From Abelmoschus esculentus (taxonomy: Eukaryota > Streptophyta > Magnoliopsida > Malvales > Malvaceae): a DNA stretch of 64,000 bases. Location of the stretch: positions 9,675,001 through 9,739,000 of the forward strand of contig JAUCBN010000043.1 of the NCBI GenBank assembly GCA_035048815.1, read 5' to 3'. Each line of letters starts with the position of its first letter. Position 1 is the stretch's first letter. This document shows, in pieces, positions 34,907 to 46,601 of the stretch. The notes beneath the pieces are model-generated. The model worked only from the letters and a program-made list of their open reading frames with translations, searched no databases and was not told the DNA's origin. A program made the translations under genes and the position numbers.

Positions 34907-37792
34907 TCGAACAGTGCGCGATTTTTCGGAAGTGTTTCCTAAAGTGTTGCCAGGATTACCTCCCGGTCGTGATGTGGATTTTAGTATCGAGACTTATGCT
35001 GGTACTAACCCAGTGTCTATTACTCCTTATCGCATGGCACCTAAGGAGTTGAAGGAATTGAAGATGCAACTGCAAGAGTTGCTTGACCAAGGTTTCATTC
35101 GACCGAGCGTGTCACCTTGGGGTGCGCCGGTGTTGTTTGTGAAAAAGAAGGATGGCACTAAGAGAATGTGCGTTGATTACCGGTAACTGAATAAGTAGAC
35201 CGTGAAGAATAAGTATCCTTTGCCAAGGATCGATGATCTGTTTGATCAGTTTTGAGGTGCTAGTGTGTTCTCGAAGATTGATCTACGGTCGGGGTATTAT
35301 CAGTTAAAGGTGAAAGAAGCGGATGTGTTGAAAACGGCTTTTCGGACAAGGTTTGGTCATTATTAGATTTTGGTGATGCCGTTTGGGTTGACGAATGCCC
35401 CTACAGCTTTTATGGACATGATGAACCGAGTGTTTCATGAATACTTGGACCAGTTTGTGGTAGTGTTCATAGATGATATCCTTGTGTATTCACGTACCGA
35501 GGAAGAGCATGATAGACATTTGTGAGTAGTGTTGCAAGTGTTGAAGGAGAATCAGTTGTTTGCTAAGCTAAGCAAGTGTGTGAGTTTTGGTTAAGGGAAG
35601 TGGTGTTCCTTGGTCATGTGGTGTCAGAAAAGAGTATTAGTGTTGATCCGAAAAGATAGAGGCTGTTATGGGTTGGAAGCAGCCAAAGTCGGTGTCGGAG
35701 GTTCGGATTTTTCTAGGTTTGGCTGGATATTACCGTAGGTTTGTTGATAGGTTTTCGAGCAAGGCTGCTCCTATGACCAAACTTTTACAAAAAAAAGGTT
35801 CCTTTTGAGTGGAAAGAAAGTCAACAAAAGAGCTTTGAGAAGTTAAAATAGGTGTTGACTAGTGCTCCAGTGTTGGTTCAACCCGATTCGGGTAAGGATT
35901 TTGTGGTCTTTAGTGATGCATCTTATGTTGGTTTGGGGTGTGTTTTGATGCAAGAGGGGAAAGTTGTGGCATATGCCTCTGGACAGTTAAGAGTGGATGA
36001 GAAGAATTATCGGACGCATAATTTGGAGCTTACGGCGGTAGTGTTTGCTCTGAAGATATGGAGACATTATTTGTATGGTGAGAAGTGTACCATATACACG
36101 GATCACAAGAGTTTGAAATATCTCATGTCGTAGAAGGATCTAAATCTTAAGCAACGAAGATGGATGGAGTTGCTTAGGGATTATAATTTGTCTATCGAGT
36201 ATCATCTGGGGAAAGCTAATGTGGTGGCAGATGCATTGAGCCGTAAGACAACTGTGGAGTTGAGGGCTATGTTTGCTAAGTTGAGTATTTCAAAGGAAGG
36301 TGGTTTATTGGCGGAGTTTCAAGTAAAACATGTTTTGGTTGAGATGATAAAAGTGAAGCAGTTAGAAGATGAGGCTTTGGTACCTTTTGTGGAAGACATC
36401 GCTGAAGGTAGACCGACCGAGTATCATTTTGATAATGACGAGGTTTTGTGTTTTAGAGGTCGGATTGTGGTGTCGGATGATGTTGAGTTGAAACAGGCTA
36501 TCTTGATAGAAGCTCATACTAGTCCGTTTGCTATGCATCCGGGTAGTGTGAAGATGTATAGGGATCTCAAAAGTGTGTACTTTTGGGTTGGTTTGAAGAA
36601 GGATGTGACAGAGTTTGTGTCGCGGTGCATGGTGTGTCAGCGAGTGAAAGCTGAACATCAGTTTCATGCGGGGGTGTTGCAACCGGTTCAAGTTCCGGAA
36701 TGGAAGTGGGAGAGAGTGACTATGGATTTTGTGACGGGGTTACCATTGACGCCGTCCAAAAAGGATTCTATATGAGTGGTTGTTGACAGTTTTACGAAGT
36801 GTGTGCATTTTCTTGCGGTGCCTACGACGTATTCTATGGGTAAGTTAGCGGAGTTGTATGTCTCCGAGGTGGTGAAGTTGCATGGTGTGTCTAAGTCGAT
36901 CATATCGGATAGAGATCCGTGTTTTACCTAGAAGTTTTGGAAGTGTATGCAAGTTTCCTTGGGTACGAGTCTTAGCTTTAGTACAGCTTATCATCCACAG
37001 AGAGATGGTCAGTCTGAACGTGTTATTCAGACTTTGGAGGATATGTTAAGGTGCTGCATCATTGAGTTTCAAGGTTCATGGGAGAAACAGTTGCCTTTGG
37101 TGGAGTTTTCTTACAATAATAGTTTTCAGGTAAGTATACAGATGGCACCGTTTAAGGCTTTATATTGAAGAAGGTGTCGTACACCTTTGTGTTGGAAGGA
37201 AGTTGGACAAAAGTATGTATATTTACCGCAAGTGTTGAAGGATACGGATGAGAAAGTTAAGCTCATTTGTGCTAAGCTTAAGGAGGCTTCAGATAGGCAG
37301 AAGTCTTATGCCGATATGAGGTATAGAGAGATAGAGTATGAAGTAGGAGATAAAATGTTTTTGAAGGTTTCACCATGGAAGAAAGTGATGAGGTTTGGAC
37401 GTAAGGGTAATTTGAGCCCACGTTTTATTGGGTCGTATGAGGTGTTAGAGCGTGTTGGTCTTGTTGCTTATCGGTTGAGATTGCCAGAGGAGTTGAGTAG
37501 GATGCATGATGTTTTTCATGTGTCGATGCTTCGTAAGTACAGGTCAAATCATTCGCATGTTGTTCCAATTGAGGAGATTGAGTTAAGGGCGGATATGAGC
37601 TATGAAGAAGAACCGGTGAGGATCTTATATGTGGGGACAAAGGTTCTTCAAGGAAAGACCATAGATTTGGTTAAAGTACTTTGGAGACACCGAGGTGTTG
37701 AAGAAGCAACTTGGGAGACAAGAGAGAGTATGAAAGAGCAGTTTCCTCACTTGTTTGCGTCAGGTAAGAATTTCGAGGACAAAATTTCTTAA
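34907..37792 (+). pseudogene. Chromovirus pol: RT, RNase H, integrase, chromodomain
   Basis: Resumes right after the GACAT duplication. RT shows RMCVDYR, DLRSGYYQL, MPFGLTNAP and the catalytic FIDDILVYS (about 35470-35495). RNase H has FSDASYVGLG and YTDHKSLKYLMS. Integrase has a zinc-finger part near CMVCQRVKAEHQ, then MDFVTGLP, SDRDPCF and YHPQRDGQSERVIQT, so the D, D, E residues are recognisable. The C-terminus carries GSYEVLERVG, HDVFHVSMLRKY and a chromodomain (about 37610-37760, LVKVLWRHRGVEEATWE). Stops include 35184, 35196, 35253, 36131 and 36773; frameshifts fall between 35250 and 35850. Inactive. Confidence 0.88.
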
Positions 37793-38128
37793 GAGGGGAG
37801 AGTTGTGACATACCGATTTTGGGTCTAGAAGTTTGAGTGTTGGTTAAGGAAGTTCGATTCGGGCCGAATCGGATTTCCTCGGTTCATTTATTTCGAGTAA
37901 TTAAAATATTAATATTTTAATCGGGTGAAAAGTAATTTTTAAGAAAAGTCTTAAAAATATTAAAATAATATTTTAAAGCTAATGAAATGATAATTGAGTC
38001 TTAATTTGTTTTAATTAAGCTTAATTTTTATTTTAGTGACCAAATTGTAAAATTTGAAAAGTTAATGGCTAAATTGTGATTTCGCCAAAAGTTTGGGGTT
38101 TTGTGGCTAAATTGAAAAGTAAGCCAAA
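37791..38128 (+). repeat. Purine tract and start of chromovirus 3' LTR
   Basis: AAGAGGGGAGAGT follows the pol stop, then TGTGACATACCGATTTTGGG at 37804 matches the 5' LTR start with scattered changes. The match to the 5' LTR holds for about 325 bp to AAGTAAGCCAAA, where a different LTR begins. Only this first tenth of the 3' LTR lies in the window. Confidence 0.85.
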
Positions 38129-41025
38129 TATAACACACTAAAATCGGGTTAGAGTAATGATTCGAATAATTTATAGATTAAAATAAATCATGTGGTTAAT
38201 TGGATTAAAAGTAGGGACTAAATTAAATTAAATAAGGAATGTGGAGGTTGCATGGCAAATGCCCAAATTCCCTAAACTACCCCATGTAATAAACTAAGTC
38301 TAGTTATTTCATTAAGGGCAAAATGGACATTCCACACCCAATTAATAATCAAACAAAATCAACTCATTTTCTCTTCTTCCTCCTCATTTTCACGTGAATA
38401 TCAAAGAAAAGGAAGAGAGAAAATGTTCATGGGAGCTTGAGAAGAAGAGCTTCAATTCTTTGCATGGAAAGGAAAATTGGTTAGGAAATCATATTCGATT
38501 GGCTTGGTCAGCTTTTCTTTCCTTAAACCGAAAATTTTAGGGTTTTGAACTTTGGGTTTTGATTATTCTAAGATGTTTTCAAGTTAATTACGTGGATAGA
38601 AACTCAATTTAAGAATTATAATTGCTTGGGTTTAGCTTTTGAAGCATGAATAATAGATTAAGAAGCTTGGAAATGAAGTTTTTGTAAATGTGTTAATTGT
38701 GATATTTGATTGATAAGATGATGAAATTGGGAATTTGTTGATGTTAATTTCATACTTGGTATGCTGGAAAAATCATGAGATTTAGATGGGCTATGGATTA
38801 AAGCCATGAAATGAATACTAGTCAAATGGCCTAGAAAATGCCATTTCGGGTATCCCTCTTTGAAAATTTCCATAGGTCGGGTTTGAAGGAGTTAGGAGCT
38901 GAAATTTTGCAGTAGAATACTCCTATATATATAGTTTAATGGAAAATTTACGGAACCTCAATCGGAATTTTATAGAAAAAGTTATAAGCATTTCCGTAAG
39001 GGCTGTCCGAGCAGTCCTGAATCTGGACATGTCTGATTCGAACAAAAACTGGTATTAATCGGCAAATAATTAAAATGTGAGGTTAATTTTTACTAGTATA
39101 GGGTCTTCCTAGCTTTCTAAGGATATAAAATAAGCTCGATTCGGGTATGGGTGCTAGGAGATATGATCAATTCTTTATAGGGTAACAAAGTTGTCCCTAG
39201 TGAACAAATGAGAATATTTACATTTGTTAGGTCTAAGATTGCTTGAATTAAATGATTGAATATGTACTGATGAATGTTATATGTGTATGGGATTACTACA
39301 GAATACGAAAAAAGAGGACATTAAAAAACAAGAAAGGATCGAACTAGCAAAGAAGAGGGGCAAGGGGATCACCATCTTCAACCCTTGAGAGCTTGGAATC
39401 AATAGTGAGTGTGGCAAACCTTAGGGTTAGGACCTAAGTCCTAACCACCTTTTTTTTATATGATTTGATTTGTCATGTAAATGGACTAATCTATATTCGG
39501 TAAAAAGGGAAGGAGGCTTAATGTTAAATGACTTGTTTGACGATATGAATTGTTTGCTAGATTGTTAGTACTAGCTTAGCATTTGCATAGCTCGGAAATA
39601 TCGAGGTAAGCAACGGCACGCGGCTGCGTATGCCAGGTATGTGAACCATGCATGAAGTATCTATATAATGATATGAGTATTGAATTGATAACATGATATG
39701 CATGTTTATATGTACACATGATATGAATGATATGATAGTAGCATGATAAATGCCTTTGTATTAGTATGTGTTGAATACTTGCTTTTGGTGACATGAACTT
39801 GATTAATTTGAATTGGATAATGATCAAACGAATCTTGAAAATGGTACTGAGCCTTAGTCGATAGTTCGTCATAGGTAGTACGGCATGCCTAGAGTCTGAG
39901 CTCATTGTTTAGTGCTACGACACTCTTGTTTAGTACTTCGGTACTCTTGTTTGGTACTGTGGGTACCTTGATTTGGTGGTTAGTCACCAATTGTTAGATA
40001 CCATGGGTATCTCTTGTTAGTACCTTTGTGGTACTCTTGTTAGTGTTTTCGTGACACTCTTGTTGACTCGCTTACCTTGTCTAACTATACTAAGGCATCA
40101 CATGAAATAAGATTGAATGATTGAAGTTAAATGTGAAATTATATGTGCATATATTAGCTTATGATGCATTGAAAAATTGATTATGATTTGCTATTGACTA
40201 TCGAAATGTAATTGTTGCTATGTCTGGCACTTGAATCATGAAATGGCCAATGAATATTGAAAATGACTATATGGCTATAAGTAGCCCTCGTTATGAATGG
40301 TCTACGAAAACTTAAGAAATGGAAAATGACTAACGAGTTATATGCATTGAATTTTATGCTAGCTTGAGCATATAGAACATGACATTGATTTATATAATAA
40401 AAATGATAAATATGAGAAGCATGTTAACCATGATATTTGGCCATTGATGAACTTGTATATTGATTGAACTATTAACATGATTTGGACTTGTCTGCTTACT
40501 TGAAGCATGTTATATTTGTTATGGTATTATGTCTAATATGGTTAGACTAGGGCCGCCTCACTAAGTACCTAGCAAGTACTTACCACTCATTTGTTTCTTC
40601 CTTCCCAAACAACAGATTTTCGAGCCAAGGAGCTAAATCGGGATTATTTGCAAGCAAGGACATCAAGCAAGCCAAAGTATGGTATTTTGTAATTTTGCTA
40701 ACTCCTAGTTTATTGTGGCATAGTGAGCATGTCTTAATTAATCTATGCATTTGAGACTCAATTAATGTTTTGTATATATAATGCTATTGAGCTCCCGGTT
40801 TGTAAGCTATAAGGCATGTAGATCACGTTAGGCTAGTCATTTACGTCTTAGGTTGGCTTATGTTTTGCATATGTGGGCAATTGTAATATGCATATGGTAT
40901 ATAAGTGACTATACGAGCATAAGGAATATGGAACTAAGTAGGATAGCATGTGAAACCTTAAAACTACCTTATGGATATATTAGTTGCTTAGGCAAATGGA
41001 ATGACTTAGTGTGAGCCTAGCTAAT
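38129..41025 (+). repeat. Partial long LTR, same family as the 4-kb solo LTR
   Basis: Begins TATAACACACTAAAATCGGG, matching TGTAACACCCCTAAAACCGGG of the solo LTR (13566-17605, reversed) with a G-to-A change in the terminal TG. It follows the same order of landmarks: TCCTAACCACC near 39440, GCACGCGGCTGCG near 39615, GTACTTCGGTACTC near 39940, CTAAGTACCTAGCAAGTAC near 40560. It stops about 1.1 kb before the expected end, where an Athila LTR starts at 41026, and may resume beyond the window. It lacks the 25-bp minisatellite. No coding region is seen. Confidence 0.78.
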
Positions 41026-42371
41026 TGATAAGTCCTTAAAAGACTATCACTTTTATACCTTTCATAGACAATAATTACTTAATCTACACCTACTTGGACT
41101 AATGCGTGAACCTAATGTGTGATATTTGCATATGTTGCATTCATGACATAAAAGGATGATATTTATAGAAAATATAAGCTTTAATGCATTTATGTGCATT
41201 TGCAGGTAAATTTGGACCCTGATAGAACCAGATACTGATGGAAGCTAAGCAGACTCAAAGCCAGACCTCCGCCGGGGCAGCAGATGCATCCTACCGAGGC
41301 AGGGAATTTCCTGAGACCAAAAGTCAAAGTGGTGATCGATTTGAAGAGCACAAAAAGCTAGATTTTTCTAGACACTTTGCAGAGCAATTGGAGTTCGATA
41401 AGATGGTGTAAAGATGGAAAGTACCAAATTAAGAGATTTATCTTTTCAAGGAAGGAAACGTCCAAAATTCACTAAACTTCTTCTCCAAGGCTGATGTTGC
41501 CCTAGTTTTAGCCTATATAAAGGATGTGCCGTCCAAGGGAAAAAAGGATGAGTTCACAATAGAATTTAGTGTTTTCTTTGTTTTTTCATTATGTTCTAAA
41601 TTTTTTCAGGGTTTAGGTGAAAGTTGTCGAGTATTTGTGAGAGTATATTGAACTTTGTTTTCTTGTTTCATGCAATAAAGTATTAAGGTTTGCTTATTCT
41701 TTGCAATTCGTTGTTCTTGCATTCAAGCTCGGGAGAGAAGTTTGTGAGAAATCTATTTATCTAGCATCGGGAGAGTTAGATTCACGAAAGGAATAAGTAC
41801 GGTATTTTTCTGGCTTGAAAATACTAACTTGGCCTAGGGATAGGTTAAAGTTTCAGCGGCTAAAAGAAGTGTGAGATTGGTTGGTGGTTATAGTTGATTC
41901 ACGCCGGGAGGTATCATCAAGGACTAGTTATCAACAGTACTTCGACTTAGAGATAAGCGAGGTCATCCGAGGACACTTTGTCGAACCTAAATCACGTCCA
42001 CCCAAGAGCAAGGGATTGTCGCGGCGGACATACCTTTCACTGTTAAGACTGCAGTACTGCCGAGGCGGTGTTGTGTAATTGCATTAGACGAAAACAAGTC
42101 AATTGAATCCACAATACGAAATAACTGGATCCTGCCTATTCTCTCAAACTGATTTCATTCTTTATTTTCTCTTTATTATTCAAGTTATTTTCATTCAATT
42201 CAAGACAACCAATTAATCTGTGTTTTTACATTATTTATTTTGCAGAGTGAGAAGATCAAAGGAAACATATTAAGTATACCAATCCCTATGGAGATGATAC
42301 TCGATATTTATCACTTTATTACTTGCGACGTGTTCACTTGCACAAATTGCGCAACCTTTTTACATGCAACA
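41026..42371 (+). repeat. Athila 5' LTR (1,346 bp)
   Basis: Starts TGATAAGTCCTTAAAAG, ends TTTTTACATGCAACA, and is followed after six bases by the primer site. TATA (TATATAA) lies at 41514-41520 and AATAAA near 41674. The conserved CGCCGGGAGGTATCATCAAG block is at about 41901. It is closest to the solo LTR at 30109-34901 by its start sequence. Confidence 0.88.
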
Positions 42372-42377
42372 AGTTTT

Positions 42378-42395
42378 TGGCATTGTTGCCGGGGA
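42378..42395 (+). other. Primer-binding site, Asp-tRNA type
   Basis: TGGCATTGTTGCCGGGGA. Athila elements typically use TGGCGCCGTTGCCGGGGA, complementary to the 3' end of Asp-tRNA; this copy differs at two positions, both readable as C-to-T or G-to-A decay. The minus-strand copy at 62592-62609 has one difference. Confidence 0.8.
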
Positions 42396-42471
42396 TTGAC
42401 AACTAAATTTTGCTATCTTTATTTTCTCGCGTCTTGAGTAAGTTTTATTTAACTTCGGTTATTACTGGTGT

Positions 42472-44930
42472 ATGACCAGGACCAACCCAAGTCATCCTGT
42501 GTACGAACTAGATCCAAAGGTTGAACTCACACAGCAAAGGTTAAGAAGACAAATCCGAGCAGTTATAGCAAATATTCTAGTAGAGCAGAACTTACCCACT
42601 GGCAATGGAGGACTTCCGCAGCCACCACTGCCGCGGCAGATTACAGTTCGGGATTTTCTGGTAGAGGATTTGAACGGGTTAAATCTAGGAGTCGTTACAC
42701 CAGAGATTGAAGCAACCCACTTTGAGCTAAAACCTGTCATGTTTAATATGCTCAATACCATTGGATAGTTTGGTAGGTCAGTAACTGAAGATGCAAGGCA
42801 ACACATCAAATCGTTCATGGAGATATGCAATTCATTTAAAATCCAAGGAGTCCATGAAGACGTTTTGAGACGTAAATTGATTCCCTATTCACTGAGGGAT
42901 AGGGCAAAAACTTGGTTAAATAGAATTCCAGCAGGATCTATAAGATCTTGGAGTGAACTATGTCGTGATTTCATTACACGTTTTAATCCTAGTAATCTAT
43001 ATGATCGTATACGTAATGAAATTACTTCTTTTCGGCAAGCAAATGATGAACCGATGTATGAGGCATGGGAGCGATATAGGGAGCTGCTACACAAGTGTCC
43101 TTTGCATGGATTTCCACTGTGGACACAAGTGACCATGTTATACAATGCAACCAATGCCCCAAAAAGAATGATGTTAGACGCCTCTGCCAATGGGACACTC
43201 CTTGACAAACCACCAGAGGAAGATATAGAAATTTTGAACAAACTTACAAAGAATTACTTCCAATTCCCTACATCTAGGAGAGGAGGGGTGAGACGCCAGC
43301 CCACAATAAATGAGTTAGAAACATCAAATTATGTGGCAGCACAATTAGCCGCTCTTACTAAGATGGTTCAAAATATGCAAATACAAAATAATACCCATGA
43401 GGTCAAGGTAATCGATTCTTCTTGAAATTTATGCAGAGGTAGCTATAGTTCTTCCGAGTTCATGCAGGATCAAGAATCTAGCATGTACGTGGGAAATTAC
43501 AACCGGAACAACATGATGTCCAATACATATAATCCGGCATGGAAGAGGCATCCAAATCTCTCATGGAGTAATCCTAATAATGCCCTAAATCCACCGTAGC
43601 AGCAGGGGCAACAACCACTGCCGCAGCAGCAGATGCCTCAGTAGCAGCCTGCAAGTTCATTGGAAAATTCCCTTAAAGCATTTATGATGAAAACTGAATC
43701 ATATATGGCCGAGAATAGTAACTTCATTAAGAGAACTGATGCTTTCGTGAAAAGAACTGAGATGAGGTTGCAAAACCAAGAGGCAGCCTTTAAAACATTG
43801 GAAACTCAAGTTGGGCAGTTTGCTCAAAATATGAACACTAGACCATAAGGAGGATTACCCAGCAATACTAAAGTTGTAAGGGGAATGGGCCATGAGCAAT
43901 GTAAGGCAATCACTACTAGGAGTGGCTTACGACTTAAAGAAGTAACAAGCAATTCGACAGACAAAGTCCCACTAGTGGAACAAGAAGAACCAGATAAAAC
44001 GGAGTTAGATATTGAACCAAGTGAACCTGCCTCAGCAGAGAAGTCGACAACTCCACGGCCAACAGCTGAAGCAGCAGACATACCAATGGTACAAGGCATT
44101 AAATTCCAAACTAATGAAATAATGGAGGAAATGCGACCCCCACCACCTTTTCCACAGAGGTTGAAAAGGCAAAAGCAGGAGTATCAGTTTAAAAAGTTCT
44201 TAGACATCCTAAAGCAAGTCCACATTAATTTTCCATTAGTTGAGGCAATAGAACAGATGCCAAACTATGCTAAATTCCTAAAAGATATTATGTCCAAAAG
44301 GAGAAGGCTTAGTGAGTTTGAAACTGTTGCCGCAACAGAAGGATGCATGACTATGCTTATTAATCGCATGCCCCCTAAATTGAAGGACCCTGGATGTTTC
44401 ACTATACCATGTGCAATTGGAAATAACTATGAAAGAAAGGCCCTATCTGATCTTGGAGCAAGCATAAACTTAATGCCGAAATTTGTCTTCCAAAATCTCG
44501 GAATAGGAAGGGCAAAACCTACAACTGTGATGCTCCAATTGGCAGATAGATCATATGTGCATCCTGAAGGAAAGATCAAGGATATAATGGTAAGGGTGGA
44601 TAAATTTATTTTTCCAGCTGATTTTTTATTCTTGATTGTGATGCAGATGACAATGCACCAATCATCTTGGGGAGACCTTTTCTAGCTACTGGACGCACTC
44701 TTATTGATGTGGAAAAAGGAGAATTGACAATTAGGGTTAACGAATAGCAAGTCAAACTCAATGTTTTCCAGATACTGAAAAGACATGATGATCCAAAGGA
44801 ATGCTAGGTAATTCACACCACAGATACAGACAGCGCAATACCCTGTCTCAGCAATCACTGCCTTGGCAGCAGTCTCGACAATACTTCAGAGTGCTGCCTC
44901 GGTAGTACAGTTGAAGACTGTTACAGTAGA
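42472..44930 (+). pseudogene. Athila gag and protease (plus-strand copy)
   Basis: Start MTRTNPSHPVYELDP at 42472. The capsid region contains LNGLNLGVVTPEIEA, MEICNSFKIQGVHEDV, YSLRDRAKTWLNRIPAGS and FITRFNPSNLYDRIRNEI, the typical Athila Gag core. A Gln-rich linker with coiled-coil character follows (about 43590-43830), then MRPPPPF and a protease with ALSDLGASINLMP, where the usual C-D pair before LGAS has become S-D. Stops: 42766, 43423, 43597, 43642, 43846; a one-base loss near 44629 breaks the frame just after the protease core. Downstream, near 44858, a CTGCCTTGGCAG palindrome sits in the linker to RT. Confidence 0.85.
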
Positions 44931-46601
44931 ATCTTGGATAGTTTACCCAAAGATGATGAAGTTGAAACTCAAGAGGTAGAGGAGATCAACTGGACAACAC
45001 ACCTTCTAAGTAAGTACTTCGAACCGCTAAATTATCCAAGTAAGGATGCAAAACCTTCAGATGAGGAACCATTGATTATTGAATTAAAACCTTTACCTGA
45101 TAAATTAAAATATGTTTATTTGGGATCCAACCACACAATGCGCGTAATTATTTCCTCTGAGTTGTATCCTGAACCGGAACAAAGCTTGATAGAGATGTTG
45201 CGGCAGCACAAGAAGGCAATTGGGTGGTCAATTGATGACTTGAAGGGAATAAGCCCAGCCGTTTGCATGCAAAAAATCCTTTTAGAGGAAGATCATAAGC
45301 CCATTGTTGAGGCCCAAAGGAGACTTAACCATGCCATGAAAGAGGTAGTACGTAAGGAAATAATCAAATGGCTTGATGCTGGAATTATCTACCCTATCTC
45401 TGACAGTGCATGGGTAAGCCCGGTACAATGTGTACTCAAGAAAGGTGGCATGACGGTCATAACCAATGAAAACAATGAATTGATCCCAATCAGGACTGTG
45501 ACCGGTTGGAGGGTTTGTATGGATTACCGCAAATTAAATAAGGCAACAAAGAAGGATCATTTTTTATTGTCTTTCATTGATGAAATGCTTGATAGACTTG
45601 CTGGTAAACCCTTTTACTATTTTCTTGATGGATACTCAGGTTATAATCAGATTGCCATAGACCGTAAAGACCAGGCAAAAACTACCTTCACTTGCCCGTA
45701 TGGGAAATATGCATTTAGAAGAATGTCGTTCGACCTTTGCAATGCCCCGACAACATTTTAGAGATGCATGATGGCAATTTTCACGACATGGTCGAAGACT
45801 TTCTAGAGATATTCATGGATGATTTTTCAGTCTTTGGAGACAACTTCAGTCACTGCCTCGGCAATTTAGAGAAGGTGCTACAAAGATGTGAGGAATCTAA
45901 TTTAGTCCTCAATTGGGAAAAATGCCATTTTATGGTGAATGAAGGAATAGTTTTGGGCCACGAAATCTCATCACAAGGAATTGAAGTTGACAAGGAAAAG
46001 ATAGATGTGATAAAGAAATTGCCCCCACCAGTTTCAGTCAAAGGAGTTAGAAGTTTCTTGGGTCATGCGGGTTTCTACAGGAGGTTTATTGCTAACTTTT
46101 CCAAAATTTCTAAACCCCTATTTAATTTGCTTGAACGGGACAAAAAATTTGAGTTTAGCAAGGAATGCACTGAAGCATTTGAAGCCCTTAAAGAAAAGCT
46201 GATTACTGCACCAATTGTAGTCCCACCAGATTGGGCCCTATCTTTTGAAATTATGTGTGATGCCAGTGATCATGCTGTCGGGGCAGCACATGGGCAGAGA
46301 AAGAATAACCTTTTTCCATATTATTTACTATGCTAGTAAAACCATCAATGATGCCCAGATCAATTACACCACCACGGAGAAGGAATTACTAGCAGTGGTC
46401 TTTGCCTTTGATAAGTTTTGATCTTACCTTATTGGAACAAAAGTGACTGCCCACACCGACCATTCGGTAATCAAGTACCTATTCTCAAAGAAGGATGCAA
46501 AGCCTAGACTGATTAGATGAATTCTTCTTTTTCAAGAATTTGACATAGATATCAAGGACAGAAAAGGTATCGAAAACCAGGTAGCTGATCATCTTTCCAG
46601 A
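44931..46601 (+). pseudogene. Athila reverse transcriptase and RNase H (plus-strand copy)
   Basis: Contains IGWSIDDLKGISPAVCM, RVCMDYRKLNKATKKDHF, FLDGYSGYNQI and the catalytic FMDDFSVFG (about 45815-45840), then GHAGFYRRFI. RNase H follows with CDASDHAVGA, INYTTTEKELLAVVFAFDKF and DHSVIKYLFSKKDAK. Breaks: TAG at 45760, a one-base loss near 45782, a frameshift near 46290, TGA at 46420 and 46519. All usual motifs are present, so the copy was once functional. Confidence 0.85.

Larger units (their letters stand above)
24890..38128 (+). mobile_element. Tekay-like chromovirus (Ty3/gypsy), nested-into and 3'-interrupted
   Basis: 5' LTR (24890-28178), Met-tRNA-type primer site, gag, protease, RT, RNase H, integrase and chromodomain in standard gypsy order, a purine tract, and the first about 325 bp of the 3' LTR. 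Two later LTR insertions sit inside (30109-34901 including 30212-33591), and a third replaces the continuation of the 3' LTR at 38129. A C-terminal chromodomain places it among chromoviruses; long LTRs of about 3.3 kb fit the Tekay/Del lineage. The coding region has many stops and at least two frameshifts. Confidence 0.9.
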
